Assembly: GCA_964487605.1 (NCBI GenBank)
Contig: CAZARU010000024.1
Location: 8,456 to 72,455 of the forward strand
Source of the DNA: JAJDAH01 sp964487605
GTDB taxonomy: Bacteria; Myxococcota_A; Polyangia; Polyangiales; Polyangiaceae
Length of the DNA: 64,000 bases
Reading direction: 5' to 3'
Below the pieces are notes generated by a model that saw only the letters and a list, made by a program, of their open reading frames with translations, did no database searches and was not told the origin of the DNA. Numbering within the stretch: the stretch's first letter is position 1; every line of letters starts with the position of its first letter. Made by a program: the position numbers and the translations under genes. Shown here piece after piece: positions 50,306 through 60,051 of this stretch.

Positions 50306-51577
50306 TCAGCCCGCCGAGCCCAGAAAGGCCCGCTCGATGCGCGCGTAGTCCACCTCCACGTCGAGGCGCGCGAGCACCGAATAGAAGCCGAACTGCAGCC
50401 GATTCATGAAGGCCATCCCCTTGGGAATGGGCACCACGCCGGAGTTCTTCTTCCACATGATCGCCTTCAGGTCCTGGGTGGCGCGGACCGCCGCCGCGAC
50501 GTAGGGACGCGTGATGTGGAACGGCGAGGAGAACAGCGGCTGGAACAGCTCGCGCGAGTACTCCACGACCGCCTTCTCGTAGGGGCCGCCCCGCGTTCCG
50601 AGCATCTCCTTCACGGCGCGCTCGAACTCCGGTTCGTCGCGGGCCATGGCGGCTCGGTGCGCGCGGACGGCCGCGGAGCGGTGCGGCTCGCTGATGGGCT
50701 GCACGCAGCCGAAGTCGAGGAACGTGACGGTCCCGTCCTCGCCGAACAGGTAGTTGCCGGGATGGGGGTCGGCGTTGAAGCGCCCCGCGACGAGGTTCCC
50801 CGTGAACACGAAGCGCCACAGGACCTCGGCGTACGCCCGCCGCTGATCGGCGGCATCGTTCGCGACTTCGTCCAGGGCACGCCCACTCGCGAGGGCACTG
50901 GTGAGCACGCGGTGCCCCGAACGCTCCGCCACGACCTCTGGAACGCGAATGTGCGGATCACCGGCGAACATCCCGCGGAAGGTCGTCTGGTTCTCCGCTT
51001 CCAGCGTGTAGTCGAGCTCCTCGAGGATGCGCTCGACGACGTCCGCGAAGGCGACGTCCGCGCCCATGTTCCGGGGTCCCAGGAACGACATCACCTGTTG
51101 CAACGCCTTGCCGTTCGCAAGGTCGGCGCGCACGGCGTCGTCGATTCCGGGGTGCTGCACCTTGACGGCGACCGCGCGAGCGTCGTGCAGGCGCGCGCGG
51201 TGAACCTGGCCGATGGAAGCGCTGGCGAAGGGGGTGTCGTCGAACTCGGCGAAGAGGTCGTCGATCGGCGCGCGAAGTTCCTCCTCGATCACTCGACGGA
51301 TGGCCGACGGCTCGCTCCGGGGCGCGGCCGCACGAAGGGCGCCGAGGGCCCGCTCGTACGCGGCGCGGTGCTCCTCGGGGACGAAGCCGTCCACGTAGCT
51401 GGCCATCTGACCGATCTTCGCCGCGAGCCCGCGGAGGTTCCCGAGCACGTCCGCGGCGTACTCTGCCGCGCCCGCACCGTCCTTGGACGCGAGCAGCGAT
51501 GCACCCGTGCGCGCGCCGACCGCCGCGAGCCGCGCGAGGCGCGAGAGCCGACCGACGGGCAGCTTGGCGCCGGGCAT
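50306..51577 (-). CDS. ABC1/UbiB/ADCK-family atypical kinase-like protein
   Basis: A 423-residue protein of the ABC1 kinase-like family (UbiB, ADCK). The family signature LAAKIGQMASYVDG (KxGQ), the Ala-rich loop PFASASIGQVHRARL, VAVKVQHPGI, FNADPHPGNYLF and FLDFGCV are all present in order. Relatives support ubiquinone or other isoprenoid-quinone biosynthesis, and others regulate lipids. No ubi or men gene is adjacent. Start is ATG 51577; the frame continues upstream into the neighbouring gene but loses family character. It is convergent with the kinase and 23 bases downstream of the esterase gene on the same strand. Confidence 0.9.
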   Translation of the reverse strand: MPGAKLPVGRLSRLARLAAVGARTGASLLASKDGAGAAEYAADVLGNLRGLAAKIGQMASYVDGFVPEEHRAAYERALGALRAAAPRSEPSAIRRVIEEELRAPIDDLFAEFDDTPFASASIGQVHRARLHDARAVAVKVQHPGIDDAVRADLANGKALQQVMSFLGPRNMGADVAFADVVERILEELDYTLEAENQTTFRGMFAGDPHIRVPEVVAERSGHRVLTSALASGRALDEVANDAADQRRAYAEVLWRFVFTGNLVAGRFNADPHPGNYLFGEDGTVTFLDFGCVQPISEPHRSAAVRAHRAAMARDEPEFERAVKEMLGTRGGPYEKAVVEYSRELFQPLFSSPFHITRPYVAAAVRATQDLKAIMWKKNSGVVPIPKGMAFMNRLQFGFYSVLARLDVEVDYARIERAFLGSAG

Positions 51578-51600
51578 GGGGGCGCTGGCTCGTCCCGCGG

Positions 51601-52776
51601 TCAGTTGGGGCGCACGTTCGCCCAGGACGACTCGTTCTCGAGCAGAGCGCGGATCCAGTCGGCGAGCACCACGCCACTGATGACCGGAGTGGTGAGATCG
51701 TTCATCAGCACGGTGTGGCCGCTGCCGGACAGGAAGAACACGCGCCAGTTCGGCAGGCCCGTCATCAGCGTGTCGGCGATGTGGTTGGTGCCCTCTTCGA
51801 GCCCGGCGCTGTCCAGACCCGCGTTCCCCATCTTGTAGAAGGACAGGATCACGTTGTCGCGCAGCGTGGCCACGAGGCCCATCCGGGAGCCCGGATACTG
51901 CTTCGACAGGCAACCGTAGATCTCGTGAACCGTCCCCACCGTGACCTCGGGGCAAGCCGCAGGGAGGTTCTCGTCCATGGACCACGCGTCCTGCATCGTC
52001 ATCTTCTGGAACGCCGGCGTCAGGTACTCGGGCGCCATGGCCGGTCCGGAGTCGTCGAGCAGCACCACGTCGGCTTCCGGGAAGGCGTCGGCGATGCGGG
52101 CGAAGTTGACGAGCGTTCCGAAGCCACCGGCGCTCGACCCGGTGACGACGACCTGGGAGGCCTTGGGAAACTTCGCGACGATGCTCTGCAGGTACATCCC
52201 GAAGTTGTCGTAGCCGACGAACGCATTGTCCCCGGGGCCCGCGGGGTTCGAACCGGCGTGAACGTCGCCCGTGCAGTACGGGACGAAGATCAGGTTGTGG
52301 TCCGCGAAGGGATTCGAAGCGTCCCTCGAGAACATGCCGTCGCCGAGGCTCGACTGCGCCTCGAACGCCTCCTTGGGGAAGCCTTCGAGGAACACGGCGG
52401 TGGGGATGGTGCAGGTGAGCTCGTCCCAGCAGGCACCTCCACCCATGAAGTGGATGGCGACCTTGTCGGAGCGATCCGTGAGGTTGACGCCGATGCCCGT
52501 CGGGGTCCCCTTCGCGCACTGCGACCCGGGGAAGGCCACCCACGCCCACGCGTCGTTGGGACCCTCGATGGGCACCACGGTGCCGCTTCCTCCGCTTCCG
52601 CCGCTGCTCCCGGCCGCGGTGCCGCCGCTACCGGACGCGGCCCCTTGCCCACCCGAGCCGGCGCTTCCGGCCGATCCGCCCTCGCCCCCCTCGCCCTCTC
52701 CGGAGGAGCCACATCCGAGAGCGAGAGCGGCCGCGAAGGTGGACAGGGCGAGGGCGAACGACGGGGGTGTGATCAC
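51601..52776 (-). CDS. Pectin acetylesterase-family lipoprotein
   Basis: A 391-residue lipoprotein. The signal peptide ends ALGC (Cys22), and a Gly/Ser-rich linker of about 45 residues follows. The body has a pectin acetylesterase/Notum-type alpha/beta hydrolase fold: HFMGGGACWDELTC (oxyanion region), VVTGSSAGGFGTLVNFARI (nucleophile Ser in GxSxG), DDSGPAM, and SGSGHTVLMN with the catalytic His. Known enzymes remove acetyl or acyl groups from polysaccharides or, for Notum, palmitoleate from Wnt. Here it is probably an outer-surface esterase; the substrate is unknown. It overlaps nothing and could be cotranscribed with the ABC1-like gene. Confidence 0.85.
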   Translation of the reverse strand: MITPPSFALALSTFAAALALGCGSSGEGEGGEGGSAGSAGSGGQGAASGSGGTAAGSSGGSGGSGTVVPIEGPNDAWAWVAFPGSQCAKGTPTGIGVNLTDRSDKVAIHFMGGGACWDELTCTIPTAVFLEGFPKEAFEAQSSLGDGMFSRDASNPFADHNLIFVPYCTGDVHAGSNPAGPGDNAFVGYDNFGMYLQSIVAKFPKASQVVVTGSSAGGFGTLVNFARIADAFPEADVVLLDDSGPAMAPEYLTPAFQKMTMQDAWSMDENLPAACPEVTVGTVHEIYGCLSKQYPGSRMGLVATLRDNVILSFYKMGNAGLDSAGLEEGTNHIADTLMTGLPNWRVFFLSGSGHTVLMNDLTTPVISGVVLADWIRALLENESSWANVRPN

Positions 52777-52833
52777 GCGCGAAGCCTAGGGGGTCGCGAC
52801 GGCCGCGGCAAGGACCCCGGCTGCAGCGGTCGA

Positions 52834-55800
52834 TCAGCCGAGAAGCTCGACGATGACCGGACGCAGCGAGCGGGCCGCGACGATGCGTTCGAGTGAACCC
52901 ACGGCGAGCGCGCGATCCACGCTGTGGATCGCGTCGAACTCCGCGGCCACCTCGGCCTGCTTCTCGAGCAGCACGTCGCGGCGGACGCGCTCCAGCCGGG
53001 CGCGGGCCTCGCGCGACGTGCGCGCGGACGAGCTGGCTTCGAGCTCGCGGACGCGAGGGTCGGCGGCAACCCGCGCGCGCACCTCCCGAGGGAACACGAC
53101 CTTCGCGGCCGGACCGCCACCGATGACCGACGCGTACGACCCCTCGACGGCCAGCGCGCGCAGGCCGGGGTTCAGCCGGCGGCTGAACACCACGTACGCG
53201 CCGCCGTGATAGCGGCTCACCACCAGGAACACGATCGGCCCCTCGAAGTTCACCACCGCGCGGGCAATCTCCGCGCCGTACTCGAGCTGAAGCTTGCGCA
53301 TCGACTCCGGCGAACCGTCGAACCCGGAGAGATTCGCGAGCACGACCGCGGGACGGTTGCCGCTCGCCGAGCTGAGGGCGCGAGCGATCTTCTTGGACGA
53401 CTGCGGGAAGAGCGTCCCCCCGTTCCACTCCGCAGGGCCGTCGAAGGGGCGGTAGCCCCAGCGCGTGAGGTTCTGGCCCTCGACGCCGATGAGGCACACC
53501 GGGCGCCCTCCGATGGCCGCATCCCACACGATCGCCGTTTCGCCGGCGACCAGCGCGGACCATCGCTCGAGGTGTCCCGCGCCCTGGTCGACGACCGCGC
53601 TCATGATGGCACGCATCGCGAACGGCCGCTTGCGGCCGGGGTTGGTCGCGTCGTCGAACACCTCGCCCACGGTGGCGTACCCACCCTCGCCCTCGTACGC
53701 GAACGCCGTCACGTCCCGATCCACACGGTCGCCGGACTGCAGACGCCGGGGCCCGCGCTCACCCGGAACGACGTACGAGTAGCGATAGTACTGGTACAGG
53801 ATGCGGTACGCCTGCGGGAGATCGTCGGCGTAGTACTGAGCCTGCCCGTTGAGGCTCATGATCCGCTCGTAGCCGCCGATGGCGACCTCGTCCTCTGCGG
53901 AGACCGATCCGCTCGCCTCCAGGGCGGCCCGGCCCGTCAACACCATGCTGGCCCGGGGCGTCATGATGAGGACACCCTTGGTGTGCATCAGCATCGTCGC
54001 GAGCGCGTCCCAGTAGCTCTGCGCTCCCACGTTCACGCCGGCGACGATGACGTGGATCACGCCTCCCGCCTGGGTGAACGTGACGATGCGCCGCACGACG
54101 GCCGCCGTGGCGTCGAGGTTCTCGGTACCGCTGTCCATGGCGATCCGAGCGCCGCTCGACACGGGCAACCACTCCAGCGGAAGGCCGAGCTCCTCGGCGA
54201 GATCGATGGCGGCGATGACCCGGAGGCACTCGGGCCCCGAGAGCGCGCCCATGTCTCGCGTGGGATCCGACAGCAGGAGCACGCGCCGCAGCCCCTCGGG
54301 GACCTCGGCGGTCGGCGCACTGATCACGCCGAAGACCACGCCGGCGGAGTTCTTCCCGTACTCTCGACCCGCGACGCTCCGGGCCTTCGGCACGTCGGCG
54401 TCCTCGAGGTCGTACTCCTCGAAGGTTCCGCGGGGGAGATCCTTCCCGTTGATGTTGCCGCCGTTGGTGGGCGCCAGCATGCGGATGATCTCGTAGGGGT
54501 AGACCAGGCCACGTCGGCGCGCGGCCATGACGCGACGCTGATAGGCCGTCACCGGAACGAGCGCGTCGTGGTGCGCCAGGCGCTGCGAGATCTCCATGCG
54601 ATTGCCCGCGGGATCACTGATGACGATCTCGACGGGCGTTGCCGGCTGGTCCGGCGCCGACTGATCGAGGAGCGGCAGGCGCACGACCACCCGCTCGAGG
54701 CCCAGGTGCCGCGTGGTCGGGTAGAGCTTGTGGGACATCCAGTCCACCAGCGTCGGATCCGTGTGGACCTCGTGAGCGAAGAAGACCGAGAGGCGGTTCC
54801 ACTGAAGCCGTCGCTCGGGGTCGCGCGCGGCGCGCAGGGCGCGGAGCGTCATCGTCGCCTCGTGGAACATGCGCTCGAAGATGGGCACGTAGAGGCGCGC
54901 GTCCTTGCCCTCCTCGGGAGGACGGCCGCGCACGTCGACGAGGACGAACAGACGCTCGTCGTCGGGCAGCTCGCGGCTCCTGCCGTGGAACGCGTAGATG
55001 CCGTTCGGCGCCGGCAGGCGTTCGAGATCGAAGTGCTCGTACCGTCCGAGGTCGAGGCGCTCGGCCGCCTGCGGGTGCATGCCGTAGAGCTCCCGAGCCG
55101 CAGCGGAGTCGCTCCACGTCGTCTCGTGACGGATCGCCTGATCCGGGTAGACGAACGACAGGGTCACCCGCTGCGACGGGATGCCTTCTCGAAGCACCTC
55201 GCGAGCGAGCGAGACGGCTTGCTCCTTCGCCTCGTCGTCCTCTATGGGGACGACGACCTCCAGGGCGTGCACGGCCTGCTCGCGCGCCGCGGTGAGCAGC
55301 GTGGCGAGGCAGCGTGGCAGATCCTCGGCGGTAGCCAGCGCGGAGAGGACGAGGCGGGAACGCGGAAACTGCAGCCGGTGCACCTCCACACCATCGACGA
55401 TCGCGGTGTCGTAGTCCTCCGGCACCAGCGGCGCCCAGGCGCGGCGGACGCACGCCGCCACCGCGACCCGCCGGCGACGGGGCTCGGCGTGGATGAGCCA
55501 GGCGCGCACGCGCCGGAAGAGGTTCGGCGGCGCCAGCGCGAGGTCCGCCAGGGTCTTCTCGATCGGCGTCTTCGTGGTGCCGCTCTCGGCCGCCTCGAGC
55601 CAGCGCTCCAGGCGCTCGGACGTTCGCTCGGCGTCTCGCTCGATGTCCGGCCGCGAGAAGGCAGCGTAGAGGCACTCCGTCGCCGCGTCCGCCACGGCGT
55701 CCGTGAGCTGGCCGCGGAGGTGCGCGATGGTCTCGAGCGCCTCACGCAGCGCAGCGTCGTCTTCCAGGTCGAGCCCCGCGTTCACCAGGGCGGTGACCCG

Positions 55801-58386
55801 GTGGATGACCGCCAGCATCAGGCGCTGCCGCAGCCCCGGGTCCAGCTCCGTGGCGTACAGTCGCAGCACGGCACGCTCGAGTCGCTCGCTGGGCGCGAGC
55901 CCCCCGAAGTCGTAGTCGTAGTTGCGCAGCGCGCGCCGCAGCACGTCGAGGAAGCGCTCGTCCATCCCCGCACCCGCCACCTTCATCCGCCGCAGGTACA
56001 GGCTCATCAGAGCTGCGTTCGACATGCCCAGCTCGCCGGGCATGCGATTGAAGAGGCGCTCCACGTCCGCAAAGGAGCCGAGCTGATGCCGCACGTCGGC
56101 GAGCTGCCGCAAGTAGCCCGCCGGAACGTCTTCGGGGATGGGCGCTTCGAGAAACTCGATGAGCTTCTCGAGGCGCTTGGGGAAGACGTCGTAGCCCAGG
56201 ACGATGCGTCGAATCTCGTCGCTCACCCGCTGCATCGCGGCGCGGCGCTCTTGCTCTCCTGCCCGTGCGGCGGCCGCGAGATCCGGCTTGCCCAGCCACT
56301 CGGCGCTCGGCTCGAACAGCACGGCGAGGGGATCCATCTCCTCGGGCAGGCACAGCGTCGCACCCTCCGAACCCACGCCGCCGTCCTGCCCCGGATCGAT
56401 CACGAGGATGACGTCGCCCGCCGCGACCTGCTGGCCCTTCGGAGCGCGAATCTCGGTCACCGTTCCACCCACGGGAGCGTCGAAGCCGATCTCCATCTTC
56501 ATGGCTTCGAGCACGCCGATGGGCTGGCCCGCCTGGACCTTCTCGCCGACCTTCACGAGCAAGCTCACCACGAGCGACGGAGCGGCAGCGCGCACCTGAC
56601 CGGCGGTCTGCCTTCCGAAGACGTGCACCCTGCCCTCGATGTCCACGCGAATGTTCGTCTCGGTGAGATCCCAGAGCACGCGCAGATCACGCTCGCCGAG
56701 AACCAGGCGCGCGGCGCCCTCTCCGCTCGCGTTGAGCTGGGCCGTCACGATCCGTCCCTCGTGGTGGATGCGATAGCGCCACGACCCGATGGCGTAGACG
56801 TGGACGCGGTGCGGCCGCCCACCCCACACCAGCTCGAGCTCTTGCCCGGTGCTCCGCGGAATCTTGTCGTGCGTGACGCTGCCCGTGTCGGCGAAGAAGT
56901 TGAGGCGCGAGGCTTCACGGTTCTTCTGGTAGAGGACGACCGCCGCGAGCACGAAGGCTTCGGTGCCGAGATCTCGCACCGGCGGGCGAGCCTTGTTCCA
57001 CCGGTCGAGCCAGAGCGTGTCGTTGCCGCCGCGCCGATAGTCCTCGCTCTCGAGCAGTTCGAGGAGATAGCTCTTGTTCGTGGCGCCGCCCTCGATGACG
57101 AGGTCGAAGTCGCGCAGAGCGGACACCAGCCGCGCACGCGCCTCCTCACGGGTGTTGCCGGTCGCGATGACCTTGGCAATGAGCGAGTCGAAGTCGGCGG
57201 GTACCCGGGAGCCCTGGACGACCCCGGTGTCGATGCGCAACCGTGGCCCCAGCGCGGGATCGAAGCGCGCGATGCGCCCGGGCGCAGGGAGGAACCCGGC
57301 GTCCGGGTCTTCGGCGCACACCCGGGCCTCGATGGCGTAACCGTCTTCGTGCGTGCCGAGATGCTCGGGCAACCGCTCGCCGCGCGCGATCCGGATCATG
57401 AGCTGGACCAGGTCGGCGCCCGTCAGCTCCTCGGTGATGCCGTGCTCGACCTGCAGCCGCGGGTTCATCTCCAGGAAGAACACGTCCCTGCCCCGCACCA
57501 GGAACTCCACCGTCCCGACCCCCTCGTATCCGACCCGCGTCGCGAGGCTGACCGCGGCGCGCTTGACGTCCGCGAGCGCCTGAGGATGCAGCTCGTACGG
57601 CGGTGCCTCCTCGATCACCTTCTGGTGGCGCCGCTGGACCGAGCAGTCTCGGCAGCCCACGGCCACGACCCGACCGTGTTGATCGGCCGCGATCTGCACC
57701 TCGATGTGGCGTCCACCCTCGATCATGGCCTCTAGGAACAGGCGGCCATCTCCGAAGGCCGAGAGCGCCTCGGCCGCTGCGGACCGGAACGCCTCTTCGA
57801 GCTCCGCGGGGTCGCGCAGCACGCGAATCCCGCGCCCCCCGCCGCCTGCGCTCGCCTTGATGACGAGCGGGCACCCGATGCGATCGAGGTGGGCGCGCGC
57901 GGCATCGACCGACTCCACCGCCCCGCCGCTCCACACCGAGACGGGTACGCCCGCCGCTTCGGCGAGCAGCTTCGACGCGATCTTGTCGCCGAGCGCCCTC
58001 ATCGTGTCGCCCGAGGGACCCAGGAACTTGATCCCGGCGTCAGCCACGCGATCGACGAAGCCCGGATGCTCGGCCACGAATCCCCAGCCCGGCCAAACGG
58101 CGTCCGCTCCCACGGCGCGCAGGGCGTCGATGAGCTTGTCGTGGTCCAGGTACGCCGCGACGGCGCGCCCCGCGTGCTGCAGCTTGACGGCCAGGTGAGC
58201 GTGCCGCACGAAGGGGGCGTCGCGATCGGGATCGGTGTAGAGGGCGATGACCTTCAGGTCACTGCCTTCGAGCGCGGCGAGCGACTTCACCGCCCGGATG
58301 CACCGCATGGCGGCCTCGCCGCGGTTCACGATGGCGATGCGTCGAATGTCGCGAGCGCGCGACGCGGGAGCGGCAGGACTCTTCAT
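52834..58386 (-). CDS. Single-chain biotin-dependent acyl-CoA carboxylase (eukaryotic ACC-like)
   Basis: A giant enzyme of about 1850 residues with all parts of an acetyl-CoA carboxylase-type enzyme in one chain. Biotin carboxylase occupies about residues 12-480 (IAIVNRGEAAMRC, KASAGGGGRGIRV, EMNPRLQVEHGITEEL). A BT-like linker is followed by the biotinyl domain (EAMKMEIGF, Lys630). A central helical region (about 690-1170) is followed by carboxyltransferase domains (about 1180-1850), with GVVFGVISAPTAEVPEG, VSSGARIAMDSG, VEGQNLTRWGYRPFDG and FPQSSKKIARALSS. Eukaryotic ACC has this order but is near 2200-2300 residues. Acetyl- or propionyl-CoA specificity is not decided. Start ATG 58386; ATG 58413 is also possible. 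Confidence 0.88.
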   Translation of the reverse strand: MKSPAAPASRARDIRRIAIVNRGEAAMRCIRAVKSLAALEGSDLKVIALYTDPDRDAPFVRHAHLAVKLQHAGRAVAAYLDHDKLIDALRAVGADAVWPGWGFVAEHPGFVDRVADAGIKFLGPSGDTMRALGDKIASKLLAEAAGVPVSVWSGGAVESVDAARAHLDRIGCPLVIKASAGGGGRGIRVLRDPAELEEAFRSAAAEALSAFGDGRLFLEAMIEGGRHIEVQIAADQHGRVVAVGCRDCSVQRRHQKVIEEAPPYELHPQALADVKRAAVSLATRVGYEGVGTVEFLVRGRDVFFLEMNPRLQVEHGITEELTGADLVQLMIRIARGERLPEHLGTHEDGYAIEARVCAEDPDAGFLPAPGRIARFDPALGPRLRIDTGVVQGSRVPADFDSLIAKVIATGNTREEARARLVSALRDFDLVIEGGATNKSYLLELLESEDYRRGGNDTLWLDRWNKARPPVRDLGTEAFVLAAVVLYQKNREASRLNFFADTGSVTHDKIPRSTGQELELVWGGRPHRVHVYAIGSWRYRIHHEGRIVTAQLNASGEGAARLVLGERDLRVLWDLTETNIRVDIEGRVHVFGRQTAGQVRAAAPSLVVSLLVKVGEKVQAGQPIGVLEAMKMEIGFDAPVGGTVTEIRAPKGQQVAAGDVILVIDPGQDGGVGSEGATLCLPEEMDPLAVLFEPSAEWLGKPDLAAAARAGEQERRAAMQRVSDEIRRIVLGYDVFPKRLEKLIEFLEAPIPEDVPAGYLRQLADVRHQLGSFADVERLFNRMPGELGMSNAALMSLYLRRMKVAGAGMDERFLDVLRRALRNYDYDFGGLAPSERLERAVLRLYATELDPGLRQRLMLAVIHRVTALVNAGLDLEDDAALREALETIAHLRGQLTDAVADAATECLYAAFSRPDIERDAERTSERLERWLEAAESGTTKTPIEKTLADLALAPPNLFRRVRAWLIHAEPRRRRVAVAACVRRAWAPLVPEDYDTAIVDGVEVHRLQFPRSRLVLSALATAEDLPRCLATLLTAAREQAVHALEVVVPIEDDEAKEQAVSLAREVLREGIPSQRVTLSFVYPDQAIRHETTWSDSAAARELYGMHPQAAERLDLGRYEHFDLERLPAPNGIYAFHGRSRELPDDERLFVLVDVRGRPPEEGKDARLYVPIFERMFHEATMTLRALRAARDPERRLQWNRLSVFFAHEVHTDPTLVDWMSHKLYPTTRHLGLERVVVRLPLLDQSAPDQPATPVEIVISDPAGNRMEISQRLAHHDALVPVTAYQRRVMAARRRGLVYPYEIIRMLAPTNGGNINGKDLPRGTFEEYDLEDADVPKARSVAGREYGKNSAGVVFGVISAPTAEVPEGLRRVLLLSDPTRDMGALSGPECLRVIAAIDLAEELGLPLEWLPVSSGARIAMDSGTENLDATAAVVRRIVTFTQAGGVIHVIVAGVNVGAQSYWDALATMLMHTKGVLIMTPRASMVLTGRAALEASGSVSAEDEVAIGGYERIMSLNGQAQYYADDLPQAYRILYQYYRYSYVVPGERGPRRLQSGDRVDRDVTAFAYEGEGGYATVGEVFDDATNPGRKRPFAMRAIMSAVVDQGAGHLERWSALVAGETAIVWDAAIGGRPVCLIGVEGQNLTRWGYRPFDGPAEWNGGTLFPQSSKKIARALSSASGNRPAVVLANLSGFDGSPESMRKLQLEYGAEIARAVVNFEGPIVFLVVSRYHGGAYVVFSRRLNPGLRALAVEGSYASVIGGGPAAKVVFPREVRARVAADPRVRELEASSSARTSREARARLERVRRDVLLEKQAEVAAEFDAIHSVDRALAVGSLERIVAARSLRPVIVELLG

Positions 58387-58760
58387 GGACACGGGAGCGG
58401 TGAGGAGCGCCATCGAGCGGGTCGGAGGCACTCTATCGCGCCGTTTCCAGCGGCAAAGAAGCGTGTTGGTGCATAGCCGCCTACGCACTTGCGCCTCGCC
58501 GACGCGACGCGGCGAGTGCTGGTTCGACCAGTTTCGGCCGGCGCTGCGCGGCCTCGTTTCTTCCGTTCTTTCCCGACGCGCGCCGCATGGACGCGGCGCG
58601 ACATCGGTGGGCGGCGGCGCGACACCCGCACGAACGCGACGCGTCGGACGGCGTGCTGCGTAAGCGCGTGCCCGGTCGGGCGCCCCGCCGATCGACGGGA
58701 GAGCTGCAGCGCGAGGCCGATGCCGTTACGCGAGCGTTCGGGGAGCGCCGCGATCCGAGT
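58387..58760. other. 374-bp stretch without a convincing gene
   Basis: Between the carboxylase start and the small lipoprotein stop. Open frames are Arg/Ala-rich and lack protein character. The region should hold the carboxylase promoter; I did not recognise a convincing one. No RNA gene or repeat was seen. Confidence 0.5.
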
Positions 58761-59267
58761 TCACGGCGGCATGTCCAGGTTCGCTTCGAGTCGGATCGCC
58801 AGCTTCCCGTCCGCGTCGCGAACGACCAGAGCGTTGTGACCGATCGATCCGTCGTCGAGCACGGTCACCTCCGCAGCGGTCCCCGCCTCCTCCTCCAGCG
58901 GTCTCCCGACCAGTCGCGGGATCGTGTTCGCCCCGGTCTGCAGGCGCACCACGGCGTGAAGCTGCGCGCCCGTGACGACGGCGACTCCGTGGAGCCGGCG
59001 CGGCCGAACCCAGCCGTCACACTTCTCGGCACGCTGGGGCCACCGGGTGCAGATCAGCACGCGTGCCTCCTCGGGGAGCTCCGGCGCACGCCCTGCCAGC
59101 GCGCCGAGCACCACCGCCTCCGAGCGCGTCCCCAGCTCCGCCGAGGGCTTGCCGCGCGGCGCTTCACGGCACGCGGCGAGGCCCGTGAGCAAGACCGCGG
59201 CGAGCGCTGCCCCGGGGCGGCGTTCGGCCGCGGCGCGGCGAGGGCCGGTCAGAGGTGGTCGCGGCAC
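58761..59267 (-). CDS. Small lipoprotein of unknown function
   Basis: About 168 residues from GTG 59267. A basic N-region and hydrophobic core lead to the lipobox LAAC (Cys33). The mature part has a short beta-rich domain with two Cys (ICTRWPQRAEKCDGW) and segments such as VAVVTGAQLHAVVRL and VTVLDDGSIGHNALVVRD. No known domain is recognised. The start lies within the last codons of the upstream lipoprotein gene (19-base overlap), so the two are probably one transcript. The frame extends upstream to 59438, but that part is a shadow. Confidence 0.6.
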   Translation of the reverse strand: MPRPPLTGPRRAAAERRPGAALAAVLLTGLAACREAPRGKPSAELGTRSEAVVLGALAGRAPELPEEARVLICTRWPQRAEKCDGWVRPRRLHGVAVVTGAQLHAVVRLQTGANTIPRLVGRPLEEEAGTAAEVTVLDDGSIGHNALVVRDADGKLAIRLEANLDMPP

Positions 59268-59989
59268 GAGCCGATCATACCCGTACCGGCGTCGCACTCC
59301 CCGCTCGTGGGCAGCGCGCACACGATGGCGGGGCAGATGCCGAACGAGCAGCCCGACCGTGCGTACTGCTCCTTGATCGCTTCCATCTGCGCCATGGGCA
59401 CGTCCGCCTTGTGATTCACGAAGGTCGAGCAGGCGCACTCCACGGCGTCATCGACGAGCACCGTGCAGAGTCCGCCGATGTTGGGGTTGCACGACTTGGC
59501 GGCGGCGAGCGCGCTGCGAAAGAGGTCGCCGAGCTCCGAGCACGTGCGCCCCGCGAACCCGCCGGCGCCCGCGTCGCCCCCGCTCCCGCCGGCGTCGGAT
59601 CCGCCGACACCCGCGCCTCCCGCGGATCCTCCACCGCTGCCCGACGCGCCGGCGCTCGACCCGGCCGCCCCGACGCCGGCGCTTCCGCCGAACCCACTCT
59701 CGCCGCCCGAGCCACCCTCGCCGGCCGCGCCACCCTCGCCGCCGCTCGACCCCGCGATCTTCCGGCCGCCCGACGTGCCGCTGCCGCTCGCACCCGCCGC
59801 GCTGCCCGCAGCGCCGCTGCTCGCACCGGTTCCGGAGCTCCCGCCCGAAGCGCCCGACCCGGCGGCGCCACCCGCCGCAGCGGATCCGTCGGCGGCAGCG
59901 TCGGGGCCGTCGCCTCCACCGGCGAAGCTGTCGCCTCCACACGCGACCACCGTCGCAAGGAGCCAGCTCGTTCCAAGGAGCATCCTCAT
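59249..59989 (-). CDS. Lipoprotein with long Gly/Ala/Ser linker and Cys-rich C-terminus
   Basis: A 246-residue lipoprotein with lipobox VVAC (Cys17). Then about 130 residues are almost entirely Gly, Ala and Ser. The C-terminal ~95 residues hold a compact domain with seven or eight cysteines (RTCSELGDLFRSALAAAKSC, GGLCTVLVD, ECACSTFVNH, GCSFGICPAIVCALP). The cysteine pattern suggests a disulfide-stabilised surface module. No function is known. ATG 59989 gives a normal signal peptide; a GTG at 59998 is possible. Its stop overlaps the start of the next lipoprotein gene. Confidence 0.72.
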   Translation of the reverse strand: MRMLLGTSWLLATVVACGGDSFAGGGDGPDAAADGSAAAGGAAGSGASGGSSGTGASSGAAGSAAGASGSGTSGGRKIAGSSGGEGGAAGEGGSGGESGFGGSAGVGAAGSSAGASGSGGGSAGGAGVGGSDAGGSGGDAGAGGFAGRTCSELGDLFRSALAAAKSCNPNIGGLCTVLVDDAVECACSTFVNHKADVPMAQMEAIKEQYARSGCSFGICPAIVCALPTSGECDAGTGMIGSCRDHL

Positions 59990-60051
59990 GTCGGTCACCC
60001 GCCGAGCAGCATGACCCAGGCGCGCAAGGGAGGCCAGTGACGCCCGGCGCG

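Noticed and set aside
52924..57735. A 1603-residue open frame on the plus strand opposite the carboxylase
   Set aside because: It is a mirror of the carboxylase codons in a GC-rich gene: His/Arg/Asp-rich, with no recognisable domain, signal or membrane pattern.
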